From positions 744,001-808,000 of the forward strand of contig VNKQ01000005.1 in the NCBI GenBank assembly GCA_016508695.1: a stretch of 64,000 bases of DNA, given 5' to 3'. Source of the stretch: Hyphodiscus hymeniophilus (lineage: Eukaryota > Ascomycota > Leotiomycetes > Helotiales > Hyphodiscaceae). Made by a program: the position numbers and the translations under genes. Below, piece by piece: positions 1 to 12,412 of this stretch (positions are counted from its first letter, which is position 1; each line of letters starts with the position of its first letter). The notes under the pieces are model-generated. The model did no database searches. It had not been told where the DNA came from and saw nothing but the letters and a program-made list of their open reading frames with translations.

Positions 1-928
1 AGGGTTCCAGATGGTGGCAAAGGTGCAACACGCGCACGGCGAACATGAAACGGACCCGAGGTTGTGTCGGATTGCTGCCGAATCGGGAAGGACGACGCCT
101 CTGGTCTCGCTACAGATGCAGTCAGTTGTACCTCAGTAGAACGTTTGTGCATTGTGCATGCGTGCATTGCCTCGTTATGCATGGGCTTCAGGTACGTGCG
201 AATGCAGGATGCAGGAGAGATGCAGGAGCATGCGGTGATGGAAGCGAGGTTTTTTTCGTTCCTGCGTCCTCGCGGGTCTTGAGACGGTTACATCGGGCGC
301 TCCGTGGGATTGGTGTGTGTCCCATCGAGAGATGTCGTAGCGAGGGGTACGAGATTGTATTGGTTTACGTGATTGGAGCCGTTGGGAATCTATGCAGAAG
401 TTTTTGCAAGATTTTGAAACGATTGACGTTGAAGTATTCAGGGCAATTAATTAATTAAAGGTGGTTACATTTTTGAGTTTTGACTAGTCGGGTAAGTGGC
501 CGATGAAGAGTCCAGCTCGTTCAAGAGCTTCAGCATACTCTTTTGTGTTACCTGTACGTTCGGTAATTTTCAATCGTTAAGCGGCTGTTTTGTATTTTGT
601 AACTGGATATTCAGTTTATTGCAATCGCCCCAAGCTGGGGAGAAAGAGGTTGGAAGCAAGTATTTCAGTATCAAATGAAGCTCAATATGACTACTTTCCT
701 GGTCTCTTCTTTCATAAAACAGCTATGAATAACTTTGCCAAACTTCCTCCAATTTCCTCGTCACCATGGAGCTCCTATTTCTACCGATATTCTTGATACC
801 ACGCACCCCAACCCTACTGCTTCCTTTCCCAGATATCAATTTGATCTAAGCGTAATAATCACACCCTGTTGACACAAACAGTCTCACAAATCTCCTTCAT
901 GTTAGAGTCAGCTTTCGTAGCTTGCCGC
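1..928. other. No gene recognised at left edge
   Basis: Both strands were read. Only short open frames are present, without splice context or protein similarity that I recognise. The stretch probably holds the 3' flank of the membrane-protein gene to its right and flanking intergenic DNA. Confidence 0.5.
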
Positions 929-2309
929 TCACGCTGCCACTGAAAGTCCTCGCGGTGTTGGGAATCGGCGGTCAAAGTTGGAATGCTCGACTTGATTGGT
1001 GAAAGCTTCTCTCGCGGTGTAGTCGTTTGCGTGTGTGAGCCAAAAAATGATGATAACAGCCCACAACGCTGTGTAGAAAATCAGTAAGAGGCCTCTCATG
1101 ACATCGTCTTCTAGATGGGAGATGGCGTGTACTATGTACCATAACTTACCATCTAAAGTGCACGAAGTAAAACAGCCCCAATCACTTTCATTGCCATCGA
1201 ATAACATCAAAATGGTGATGTTCGCAACCGTTGATACAAGCATTGCAAAGGACGCCCAGAAAGTTTTTCTAATACCGTAGACGAGCCGCTCCTGAGGCTT
1301 AAGGATAGGAGAATGAACGGGGCTGTCGGTACGTTTGCAGCGCCTTAATAACCTTTGAAGCCAGGCCGGGGCGAGGGCAATAATCAGCCCTTCCACCATA
1401 AATTCCCGAATTTGATGCAGGAAGACAAATGTGAGGAACACGTTGACAAATATATCCCAGAGCAGAAGCGCCACCATCACTGAGAATGAGGGCCCAAAGT
1501 CAGCATTGCTTCTATTGTGGAATTTAAAGGATAACACCCACCGGGTCTGTGAATTCCTATGTGACAATTCTTTTCGTTGTATACTACGATCTCTTGCAAG
1601 AAGCAACCAACACCGACAGCACTAAAGCCCACAAGAACAAAGGAAAGCCCTGCGAGGTAGATTGGATCTTCCTTTCGTGGTCGAAATATCGCCTGAACAC
1701 CATGGGTGCTGGGGACGCACGATAATCAGAAATAGCTCTGTAGAATCTGCTCCTGATAGAATTCAAAATCGCTTACCGTTCAACGAGAAAGAGATAGAGG
1801 GTATACTGTGAGTAAGTCAACACCATCTTTGGAATTGGAAAGTGTATGATTTAACTTTTTGACCGAGATAAAAGACGAGACAGACAAGAATGGCGGCTCG
1901 ACAAGTAGTCTCATTTCTGATGCCGCTGAGGGATTGTCAGCCCCTTCGAAAGATGGAGGAAAATGTAAATATGCAAATTAACATACTACCCAAAGTAAAG
2001 GAACCTAAGAACACCAATTATCAGTCCTGGAGTGACATCAAGAATGTCAGTTCTCACTGTGCGCTGCAAACAAATGCCAGGGCGAAGGCGAATACAGCAA
2101 TCACGAGCACATGGATCACCGAGAGTTGACGCAGAGTGTGCGTCGCTCGAATACTCTTGGTGCGTAGTACTGCATGCCGGTCAGCCATTGAAAGAAGTGA
2201 GATGGGAATAGAGTGACGAACCTAGGCAGCAACTTGATATGCCGATACTGAAGAGGCCTGCTAGTTGGAAGACGATGTCTCCAGTGTCGGGTTGGTCTTG
2301 ATCAGCCAT
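929..2309 (-). CDS. Seven-transmembrane fungal membrane protein, eight exons
   Basis: The coding sequence is complement(join(929..1110, 1150..1479, 1542..1708, 1777..1826, 1856..1925, 1990..2004, 2058..2169, 2222..2309)), giving 337 residues with every junction in frame. The start is the ATG opening MADQDQPDTGD. About seven hydrophobic segments can be seen: one right after the N-terminus, one at IHVLVIAVFAFALAF, one at CRAAILVCLVFYLGQK running into YTLYLFLVER, one at AGLSFVLVGFSAVGVG, one at VALLLWDIFVNVFLTFVFL, one at WASFAMLVSTVANITILML and one near the C-terminus. The CRA-x-CLVFY and YLFLVER signatures resemble a family of uncharacterised ascomycete seven-helix proteins that I know only as hypothetical. 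The function is unknown; a receptor-like topology is only inference. The fifteen-base exon at 1990-2004 is the least certain part. Confidence 0.7.
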
Positions 2310-3021
2310 TGAGTCTCTGGTTACGACGGTAAGTGAGATTAACGGTGCGCTAGCACCCAGCCTGTTGCCAGGTGCTCGCGAAGAAAGTTGGAGGATCGTT
2401 GTAGGAGTAGGTTAGATGCAAAGGAAGGAGAGACGAAGCCTGAGTTAGATGACTTAGAACTTTAGGTATGTCGAGGTGAATGGAAGTCAAGTAAACATAG
2501 TTGATGTCGAAATATGATAAATTGATTTGGGAGGTTCGTTCACTTGACGAGGCGGAAGGAGCCTTTGATCTCCTGTAGGTGACTTCCTTTTTGTGACGAG
2601 GAGTGGTAGACAACGAAGCGAAGGTCAAAATGCTTCTGACTGGTTTACCACGTAAACCCGTCTTCAGTCATGCAAAATTTCTGATTTCTAGATGACGATC
2701 CTTTTATCTCTTAGCACCCGTCAAGTCAAACCGAACCACACAGATATTTTGAGAAATTCAAATATCACTCTTGATTTCGAGATCCCGACTGCCTCTAAGC
2801 TATCATCCGTCTCCGAGGCCCTAGTTATCTCAATCTCTGTGAAAGATCCAACTGGTACTTGATGCCCCTTCCACTAAAGCCTAGCCGTCCAAAACGCGTC
2901 AGCGGTCTTGGACATATAATGTTCCATCTTGCCGGTCTCTATCTGTGCCAGGATCTAACTCACATACGGTCAAGGTAGGGTAGTAAAGAAATGTGTGCAT
3001 TCATTTTGTACATTGACCTCA
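2310..3021. other. Intergenic, no gene recognised
   Basis: This lies between two minus-strand genes and should hold the promoter of the seven-helix protein and the 3' end of Prp28. A 92-codon minus frame at 2350-2628 is serine-rich, shows no family similarity and sits in the presumed 5' leader. Confidence 0.5.
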
Positions 3022-5587
3022 TCAGTTCCAGCCTCCTACACCTCCAGGCTTGCCGCTGGACTCCTCTATCTTTTTGTGCCCACCGCCCGACCGAGTTGAC
3101 TTGGATTGCGCAAATTCGTGCTTTCGAAGTTCCTCAGGTACGCGACTCTGTAGAAGATCGTCTAGTCAGCATTCACTTCTCTGAATCAAGATTGGAGGTT
3201 ACCTACAATAGAAGACTTGGATAACATCTGCTTCAGATCATACATCGTGTCCGCATCCTCATTCCCAAGGAATGTAATAGCCACTCCAGATTTACCGGCT
3301 AGAGAAATTAGTTAGTATTGCTTCACACAAAGATGGAGAAATGATACATACCTCTTCCAGTACGTCCGACACGATGTGTGTAAGATTCAATGTTCGTGGC
3401 CATATTGAAGTTAACAACTAAGGAGACGTCCGGTACATCGATACCTCTCCCCGCAAGATCAGTAGCAACGAGCACGTTCGTGGATCCGTTTCGGACAGAA
3501 GCCAATGCCGCTTCACGTTGCTCTTGCGTCTTACCACCGTGAAGGGTGACTGAGGAGAAGCCCATGTGTTTGATATCCCTCGCCACAGCATCGCAATTGC
3601 GCTTGATGTTCACGAAAACGATGATAGGCGGCGCAAATTCTCCAGATGCGAGTATCTCGTTGAGACGCTTCTTTCGTTTATCTTCCCCTGATACGAACTC
3701 GATTCGTTGCTCGACAGTCTCAACAGCTTCTCCGGCCGTACCGATTGTGACGATAGCTGGCCGGCGTAGATACTTCTTGGCGATCTTTTCTACCGCCGAG
3801 GGCATAGTGGCTGTGTACATCATTGTCTGTCTGTATCGATCCTTGCCTCCCAGATGTCTGCTCATAGCTTGCGCGTCCTCAGCATCATCCGTATCAGGCT
3901 TTTCGTTTCCCACAGGAAGAGCATCCAAAATCTTGTTAACCGATTCCTCAAACCCAAGATCAATCATTCGATCAGCTTCATCCATGATGACATAACAGCA
4001 TTGGCCAAGAACCAAAACTCGTCTTTCGATACAATCTACTAGACGACCGGGAGTAGCAATGATGATCTCAGCTCCATTTCGAAGATTGTGAATCTGCTCT
4101 TCGATTGTGTGACCTCCGACAATACTGACGCAGGTGAAGTTGAGCGGACCCGCGAACTTCTTTGCTTCGACTTCAATTTGCTGAGCCAATTCACGAGTTG
4201 GTGCCAGAATTATAGCGTAAGGGCCATCGTTCTTCGTGAACTCATTGAGAGGAGGCAGTTCCGAGATGTAAACTAGTAACGGCAACAAGAAAGCTGCAGT
4301 TTTACCAGAACCAGTCACAGCCACACCAATCAAATCTCGAGCTTGCAAGGCAATAGGAATAGCAGCCCGTTGCACCGCCGAAGGCTCATCGTATCCCACC
4401 TGAGCAACAATATCAAGAAGCCGTTTAGGCAATCCAGATTCCTGCCAGTTTCGCATCGGATTTGGAATCGCACCCCCCTTTGTACTAATATTGAAATCTT
4501 CCTTGAAGATACGCCAATCTCGTTCTCGCATGTGCTCCAACTTCTTCTCGCTCCAATGCTTGTCGAGAGAATTTCTGCCAGCATCTTCTTTCCTCCGTCT
4601 CTCCATCTCCATAATCTCTCTCGCGCGTGCTCCGCCGGCCTCAGAGTCTCGTTCTTCCAACGCCTTAGCATATCTCAGTGTTGCGCCCTCATTGATATCC
4701 TCCGCGAACCCGCCAATCCTTCCACGACCGTAAAGATTCGCTTCAGCACGAGAAGAGTATATGGGGTTGTAATCCGGACTTGTGTCTTCTTCCACGTTCC
4801 AATCGAAATTAAACTTCTTCTCTGTCGTCCGCCGTCTCTTCTTCTTAGCTGAAAAGGCCGAGAGGTTCGTCTCAGCACCCATATAACGTGTTCGTGTTAG
4901 CGCAGCTTCCGTATCATCGCTGTTCGCAGGACGCTTCTCCCCAGCCAGAGACAATGCTTTACCACTTGCTGTCGAAGGTTTGGCAGGAGGTCCCATATCG
5001 CCTTTCCTGGACGGCTGGTTATTTCTCACAGAACCTGGTCCAGAGGGAGGATCACCATGGCGCATAGCTCTCGGTCCAGTGGGCACTGATGATGAGCCTC
5101 TCCCATTTACTTCACGCTGTGGTGGATAGTCCCGTTCTTCCCTTCCATACGGTGCAGCGTGTCCCTTCTCGACACCATTTGCACCCTCGCGTGCCACTTC
5201 GAGCTTGCGTTTCTGCTCTTCGACCTCCTTAGCCCTCTTCTCCAGAGCTAATTTCTCCCTCGCGGCTTTAGTCAGAAATTTTGGCTTCGCGGCAGCTTCG
5301 TCCGCTTCTTTTTTCTTCTTAAGTATGTCCTCGATGCTCAACGGCCCACGATCTCGAGGAGCCCCCCATCCTGCTTTCTTCTTCTTGGGCTCTTCTGGTG
5401 GCGGGGGTATCGAGTCTGTGGGTGGGGGAGGAGGTAGATCGCTCGGAGGTGGAGGAGCTGAGAAGCTGGGAGGCGGAGGAGGTACGAGAGAGTCTGGAGG
5501 AGGCGGTGGGGGAGATGACCGGCCGTTCATGTTTGGAGGAGGGGGTACTGAGTTGCCATTTGTGTGTCCATGTGCAATCGACGCCAT
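3022..5587 (-). CDS. prp28: Pre-mRNA-splicing DEAD-box ATP-dependent RNA helicase Prp28 (DDX23/U5-100K)
   Basis: The coding sequence is complement(join(3022..3147, 3207..3298, 3352..5587)), 817 residues. The start is the ATG at 5587 (MASIAHGHTNG); the open frame continues upstream only from a TTG. The N-terminal ~80 residues carry several poly-proline runs, followed by a charged lysine/glutamate-rich region, as in Prp28 orthologues. The helicase core covers about residues 395-790: GSGKT (~425), PTREL, DEAD (~536-539), TAT in place of SAT in motif III (~590), and HRVGRTGR (~737). The first intron interrupts codon 746 immediately after HRVGRTGR, and the next exon continues AGKSGVAITFLGNEDADTMYDL. 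Prp28 exchanges U1 for U6 at the 5' splice site during formation of the pre-catalytic spliceosome. It is divergent from mL59 with 245 bases between start codons. Confidence 0.95.
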
Positions 5588-5832
5588 ACGCGAAAAGATA
5601 AGATCTTCTGAAGGGAATACCAAATGAGAGACTTTAATTGCAAAAATAGACTCGGAGGCGTAGAATGGAAGCGCTCAAGAAAGTGGAAGGCTCCAATGTT
5701 GATGTATCTCCAGTTCGAGGCAAGGCTGAATTTGGGTCGAAATTTATCATATTCATATTTGGCCACACATAAGCGAGCAACCTCCTCCGATGAAGATAAA
5801 CCACGATCTCGATTCAGCCTGCATGATCAACC
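5588..5832. promoter_or_regulatory. Divergent promoter between prp28 and the mL59 gene
   Basis: Only 245 bases separate the two start codons, so the two housekeeping genes must share this region. I did not recognise a specific factor site in it. Confidence 0.6.
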
Positions 5833-6570
5833 ATGACGACAAATACCCAGCCGTATGTGAAGCTAGCACAATCGCTACCTCCTCGACTACTACGATTCTT
5901 CGCGCGCTACCCTCCGCAAGCCATCGTCCCGCAATCACAGCCCACGGAATCTATATCTCCATCTCCCACATCCGAGTCAACAGCGGCCAATATAGCACCA
6001 GGGCAAGACGGCCTCACAGTCCCTTCACCTTTTCGAAATCAAAAACACTCGGTGACGGGCAAATGGCATGATCCGGTGTTCAGTCTGAGGAGGCAGGCAG
6101 AGCTGGTGGGTTACCCGACATCGTTGCTGTGGATATAACTAAATCGGGTTCTCAGGTCAAGCTTGCACGCCAGCATAATGTAGAAGAGTTACTCCCGTTT
6201 AGTGTCAAGAGCACTGAATTCCGCTTGCAGAGGCGGATGGAGAATGGACTGAGGGTCAAGGGAACGGGTGTTGGTCAACGAGTCAAGGGAAAGGAGAGCG
6301 AGCGGACGATGAAGGGACGGTATGTTTTATGTTTTATTCTTGCTAGGGATATATTCGGATGGAACTTCTGAAAAAGTGCGGAGAACCAACAAGCTGATTT
6401 GGTGGAACACAGGCTCGAGAAGAGACGTCAAGCAATGCTAGAAGTAAGTATATCCTCGTCCGATGTTGTCCTCTTTTTACTAAACCTTATGTTTTCTGCA
6501 GATGCCACAGCTGGTGGCAGATTGGAAAGAGAAGGGCCATGGGAGAGGCTGGAAGAAATGGCCGAAATAA
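5833..6570 (+). CDS. mrpl25: Mitochondrial large-subunit ribosomal protein mL59 (Mrpl25 family)
   Basis: The coding sequence is join(5833..6105, 6156..6319, 6413..6443, 6502..6570), 178 residues, all junctions in frame and all introns GT-AG. The N-terminus MTTNTQPYVKLAQSLPPRLL, followed by a short proline/serine-rich insert, then KWHDPVFSLRRQAELVKLAR, a basic central helix, and the C-terminal tryptophan/lysine-rich tail ending GWKKWPK match fungal mL59/L25 of the 54S mitoribosome. The tail ends on a TAA right after the last lysine. The protein is expected to be structural in mitochondrial translation. The assignment rests on remembered family conservation of the N- and C-terminal motifs. Confidence 0.88.
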
Positions 6571-8984
6571 ACTGTGGCATAGTGACGGATGGATGTGGCA
6601 GCGTATTCGAACCTGGAGGACTACTTGTACTATCAACTGGATATGGATCGCATCGCAAAAGGCGTTACATCAATGGCACTCTGTTGCAAATGTACATCAC
6701 CTCTGTTCTATACGACGGAAAAAGACGAATGAAGAAGTTCTGGAAGTTTTCTAGCCATCGGACACCATACATGTTATGTGGGTTGATTTGGTATGGGATG
6801 AGCATTAAGCCTCGCGACTCGATAGGCGAGTCCAACTCGATTGGATTCCAGTGACTGGAGATTTACATATCCACACCACCCGAGGGAGCATTCTACGCAT
6901 GGTGCATGGATCGTGCCGTTCAGTATGCAATGATTGGGGAGCTTTATTACCATGTGAAAGAGCCTTCCCGGTGACGCTCAGTGTAACAACAGATCTTTTC
7001 AGGGTCAGATGCAGACAGATCGAAGGGCTTGGATGTCTCTTCATTCAACGTTGGGTGTGTGAAGCATGTAAAGAGGCAAATCGATACGGGCGAAGAATGA
7101 ACATCCATATTTCGACGTCATTGCTGTGTGAGGATCTCCATCAGACCAGTCCCAACATTCCATCTGAAGGAATTGCCTCGGTATCAGAAACCTGTCAAAA
7201 GAAGACGGCCGAGCCACGTGGGAAAGAATGCGCTCTCTCCAGATTGAATCCACAAATATGAGGCTGGAAATTAAGGCTCCAAGACACTCAACAAACCCGG
7301 ACGTTTCCCCAACGAAAACTCAATATGGTTAGTGCAATCTACGACCCTTGCGCAAGGGTCCAAGTCTACCGGGGCATGATTGGACAATTGGAACGTCGAA
7401 CGTCAAATGGCGGCGACTTGGTAAAGGGATTCTTCTTCCATGCATTTTGATAGGATGGCTGCATACATCTGGTCGGGCCCGTTTGATTCTGTTCCTGGGC
7501 GACAATCATCAGCCGACTGGAAGCACATATCCTCGGTGGGTTTTGCATGTGATTTTGGTGAGAGGAGTGTGGTGAGGAACTCGATGATGGGCAGAGTCTG
7601 TCAAATCTGGATGAGGCGCTGCTCCCATCTAGGTTGGCAGCATAGGACGAGGACATCCCTAGTCTCTAGCTGCTACTAGATTTGCACTGGTGCAACTATG
7701 ATTGCAGGCCACTTCCGAGGAGGAGGAGGAGGAGGAGGAGGAGGAGGAGGAGGGCTGATGGGCGGTGAAGAGGGGTTTGGTCGAGAATCGGATCATAGCG
7801 TTCCCCACAAGCCATGCGCCAAATTGCGAGGTTTCTCCACGTCGCGACGGTGGCAGAATCCGGTGGCGTCTTGTCCCACACCTGCGCAGTTACGAGAAAC
7901 AAGGTTGAAAGGAAGAGAGGAAGACGGTGGGGTTTGAGACGTGTTCCGGCCAAGCTGAGAGAAGAAAGAGATCCGATGCAAGATATGGATGGGAGGAGTA
8001 TCCCTGAGCTATCTATGGAGCTGATGGTAGTGTCTCGGGACCAAATGGCAGAGTATGCTGTGATGCAGAGTTGAAAGCCAGTGCCAGGGTTTGGTACAGT
8101 AGGTGGGCAGTATTTTGGGAAGTGATACAAAAATGCCGAGTATATTTGCATATGACAGACCAAACAGACAGGACTCAAGGAGACCCGGTTTGGTGAGACT
8201 TCTCATGTGGTACACGACGCCAAGGCGAGCAAAGAGCCACTCACCGACTTGTAGAGGTGATCGGAGAGAAATGCCTTCTTCTTCAAGTGATGCGAATCCA
8301 TCTGATATCGAAACCCCCACAACAAAAGTAAACTGCCCACAGAAGCTCGATTCGTTTGGCGTAAGCCCATCCGCTGGGATGACTTTGCAAACTCCATTCT
8401 ATAAAATTAGATTGATTCTACCTCGGAAGGGAAACATTGCGTGGGGTGGTGAGTCGACCTAGGTCGTCTCAAGAAGGTCATGCATTTGGAGACGGCCGGC
8501 TAAGGGAAAGCGAAGAGAAACAAATTCGAAGCGATGAGCTAACCCAAGGTAGCTCGCTCAATCACCCAGACCTGGCCCTTGTCAAAACGAGCGGGAATCT
8601 GCAAATTGGCGGGACACACCTCAAATAAAAAAGCCATCTCGCCCCTCCCTCGAGACAAGGCCTCTACCACCACTTTTCTTCTTTCTCTCTCTCACCTACT
8701 TCATCTGTGGTCATTTGTACCAAGCAAGGCTTCCTTCCTGTGAGAAGAGTTGGTACATCTTTCCCATCAACTCAAACACAATGACTGACACTTGCACAGC
8801 GTGTCTCCCAAAAAATCGCCTTGTTTCGAAGATACCTCCTTTCTACAAAACCCCCCAACAACTACCTTCGACACAAAGAACCTTCATTCAAGCTGCCCAC
8901 ATCCCAATTGGACTTCGGGGTACTCAATATCTTAATTGCTTTCTCATCTGCTTTCTAAAAACTTAAAGAAGTAAATCACTCACA
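6571..8984. other. Intergenic, 2.4 kb, no gene recognised
   Basis: The open frames here are short, begin mostly on non-ATG codons and show no domains. A pure (GGA)n run lies at 7717-7754. The part from about 8640 to 8984 is pyrimidine-rich with CTTTCTCTCTCTC tracts and probably carries the promoter and 5' leader of the desaturase. Confidence 0.55.
7717..7754. repeat. (GGA)n trinucleotide microsatellite
   Basis: About twelve uninterrupted GAG/GGA units. They create artificial poly-Gly and poly-Leu frames on both strands. Confidence 0.95.
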
Positions 8985-10516
8985 ATGGCCTCAACCTCGA
9001 TACCTGCCCGTGCCCTTCTTCGACGGACGGTCACTGCTACCACCGCAGACTCTGCACCTTCTACCGCTGCAGGGTCTCCAAGTGATACCCCAAGACAATC
9101 CCCATCGTCCACCTCTTTGTCGTCGATGTCCTCTCTGGATGATGTGAAGGAGCAGGGCTATGGCAAGCTCACTGACACGTATGGAAACGAGTTCAAACTT
9201 CCCGATTATTCCATCAACGATATTCGGAACGCAATCCCAAAACACTGCTTTGAGCGGTCTGGTCTGAGAGGGTTGAGCTATGTCGCTCGGGATATTGCAA
9301 GTCTCGCAGTCACCTTCATGCTGTTCAACAAATTCGTTACACCCGAATACATCCCCTCGACACCAATTCGTACCGGACTTTGGGCTTTGTACACCGTCAT
9401 TCAAGGTCTTTTCGGCACTGGTCTCTGGGTGCTCGCTCACGAGTGCGGCCATCAATCCTTCTCTCCCTCAAAAATACTCAATGACACGACTGGCTGGATC
9501 TGCCATTCTGCTCTTCTCGTCCCTTACTTTTCCTGGAAAATCTCCCACGGAAAGCACCACAAAGCTACTGGGAACATGGAGCGTGATATGGTTTTCGTCC
9601 CTAAGACTCGGGATGAGTATGCCACTCGTATCGGAAAGCTTGTTCACGAAATCGACGAGTTAACCGAAGAAACCCCAATAGCCACCCTGCTCCACTCACT
9701 TGGCCAACAGCTTTTCGGTTGGCCCATGTATCTTTTGGGTAATATCACCGGCCACAACAATCATGAGCGTCAACTTGAAGGTCGTGGAAAAGGCAAGATC
9801 AACGGTTTTTTCACTGGCGTCAACCACTTCAACCCAGATAGTCCTCTGTACGAAGCCAAGGATTCTAAGCTCATTCTGTTGAGCGATATCGGTCTCGCAA
9901 TTGCGACCAGCGTCTTGTTCACTCTTTGCAAGACATATGGGTTCCAAAATATGCTCGTCTGGTATTTCCTGCCCTACCTATGGGTCAACCACTGGCTTGG
10001 TATGTAATTCTCGCCACGGTCTTGAACCCTAAAATCTAACATGTCTCAGTCGCGATCACCTATCTCCAACATACTGACCCCACGCTCCCCCACTACTCCG
10101 CCGGAAGTTGGAACTACGTACGTGGAGCCGCTGCAACGATTGACCGCGAATTCGGATTCGTTGGGCGCACTCTCCTTCACGGCATCATCGAGACTCACGT
10201 TCTTCACCACTACGTATCCACCATCCCCTTCTACCACGCCGATGAAGCAACTGAGGCTATCAAGCCAGTCATGGGCCGCCACTACCGTGCAAATGTTGAG
10301 GGTGGCTCCCTTGGCTTCCTCAAGAGCATGTGGATATCCGCCCGTTGGTGCCAATGGGTCGAACCTTCAAAAGGAGCTGTTGGAGAGGGTAAAGGCGTCT
10401 TTTTCTACCGTAACCGTAACGGTCTCGGTACTGCGCCTCTTAGCATGAAAGAGGTCAAGCCTGTAGTTGGCAATGCGAGGATGGGGATGGTCGTTGGGGG
10501 TGACGAGTCGGATTAA
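8985..10516 (+). CDS. Delta-12 fatty acid (oleate) desaturase, ER membrane
   Basis: The coding sequence is join(8985..9999, 10050..10516), 493 residues; the single 50-base intron leaves frame intact (WLV-AITYLQHTDP). The protein introduces the second double bond of linoleate into oleoyl-phospholipid in the ER. The three histidine boxes of membrane desaturases are visible: HECGH, HGKHH and, after the intron, HVLHH. Hydrophobic spans precede the first box and lie before WVNHW. The serine/threonine-rich N-terminus and the DTYGNEF and PDYSINDIRNAIPKHCF motifs are those of fungal Fad2-type enzymes. An omega-3 (delta-15) paralogue is possible because the two are close in fungi, but the N-terminus favours delta-12. 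Length is normal. Confidence 0.92.
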
Positions 10517-12412
10517 ATCAACAAAGACAAGGAGGAGAACGACGCATTTCATTTGCTTCGCTTCCGCAATTTTCCGAGAGGTGTTTGGGAGTACGTTTTG
10601 GTCATCATTTTGCAGTCGTTTTAGCATGGGCAGCCAAAGAAGAATTCAAGATCGAAAAGCTCGCAGATAGAATTGCGATAGACATCCACGCGAAGACATA
10701 GATTATTGTGTGTATAGAAGTCACCTACCCATTCAAGAATGGTCAAAGCATTTGTAATAGAGGTCCTGGTTACTACCCGGATAGTGCTCGGACGTCTGTC
10801 TCTTACAACCGTAAAATTGGAGTTGTAGGCATTCTATTCGTCGAAATCTTCCGAAAAACGACGAACTACACCCTCTCCTCTCCCAGCTCAAGATCAAGCA
10901 CAACCACACCTTTCCTTCCATTTCTGCTCTCCTCTGTTGAGCACCGACATTACATCCTCTCCCTCCGATATCCCCACATCAGCGTAAGGCTTGCCATCAA
11001 AACCTCCACCCGTCCATGTTATCTCCCTAACCCCTTCCGTCTCTCAGATAGAAAGGCCTTCCGCCTCTTAACAATCTTCCAGCCTCCATCGTGCTTGCAC
11101 GGGTGGGTCGTCCACATACTGATTAGAACCCTAATTTCTCACTTCACTCACAAGATATCAAACCTGCAATCCATGTCTCCGTGGCTTTCATCTACCGCTA
11201 CTCGGGCGTTCACAACCTTGGCTGGACAGCTATAATGCTCTACGAATTCGACATCCCACCGCATCAAATGCGCGCAAAAGGAACCTCTCTATCCTAGTTC
11301 GTCAAAAAAAGGCTACTGGAGCGTTAAACACACATCTCAACCACAACGCTCTAGAGAGATTAGATGCCCGTTCCCCTTGGTTTACCAGATTGTATGTCGC
11401 CTGGACTGCGGTCCTGTTTGTGTTTGTTCTATAGGGTGTCCTAAGACTAATAGGATGACGTTGGAGGACGGTGCTATCACAATGCAGGGAGCTGAGCGAC
11501 TATTGGGGGGTTGGGTTTGTAGAGCTGGAGAGGGAGAGGATCAGGGCGAGGGAAGATGCTATCTAGTCCGATACTTGGATGAAAGAAGAGTAATGATATG
11601 GATAATAGCTCCATTCAGAGTCAAGACCGACGAGCTCATGCGCCTACAGTATATATCCAAAGCTCCAGCTCCAGCTCCAGTCTACTCTCAAGAGATTGTC
11701 TCTTCTCTATCATCTCGGGTCTCGATCTCTGCTTGGTCGCTTGATGAACAGCTTCCATGCAGTGTGTTCCGCCTTCTAACTCCTCGGCCAGCTGCTACAT
11801 CTGACAAGGCTACCAGATCTGTTACCGAAGCCCAGCATGCCAGTCCCTACGAATTAACCATCGACTTCTCTTGTTTTGACGTTCATTCGCAGACCACACT
11901 TGGTTTCTAATAAGACAGTTTGCTCGTCTGCGGAATCGCAGATAACTACCAATCCCACAACCGCTTCACCCCCACCATGGCCTTGAAACTCGCCTCCTCT
12001 TATCGCGGCTATCGCCACCTTATCGGCGGGCGCTTCTTCTCAAAGAGGATAATTTTTGCAGATGCAAGTATCATCCACCTTGTGATGGGTTCCTCCTTTC
12101 CGGGGTGTCCCACAGCACGCGAGCATACCGTTGTGCCCCACGAATGAGGAGCGGACACTAATGCTGCATCCTGAAAAGCTACATCTACAATCTACCTCCA
12201 GCAGCAAGCTAGCAAAGATCTGCCAGGCCTAGTTCGGCGTGCCCGCAGCGATTGTAGTGCGATCTTTGCGACATGAAAGCTATTACCTTGATCTCTGTGC
12301 AATTGAATGCATGGGATGACGATCCTAGAAAACCTTCGTTTAAGAGCTGGCACCCCGCGTTTTCTTTCTCTTAAGTTTCTGCTCCATCGTTTGCCGTCAC
12401 CAGTCTTTCATA
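10517..12412. other. Intergenic, 1.9 kb, no gene recognised
   Basis: Frames such as 10708-11235 (GTG start) and 11377-11910 are open but have no domain, no conserved motif and no convincing splice structure. The last 100 bases before 12413 are likely the permease leader. Confidence 0.5.

Noticed and set aside
5588..5623. Upstream extension of the Prp28 frame
   Set aside because: The extension begins at TTG; the first ATG at 5587 matches the family start, so the extra twelve codons were dropped.
5205..5627. Plus-strand glycine-rich frame opposite Prp28
   Set aside because: It is the antisense of the poly-proline N-terminus of Prp28.
11377..11910. 177-codon frame upstream of the amino acid permease
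   Set aside because: No domain, compositionally uneven, and no homologue recognised; treated as chance.
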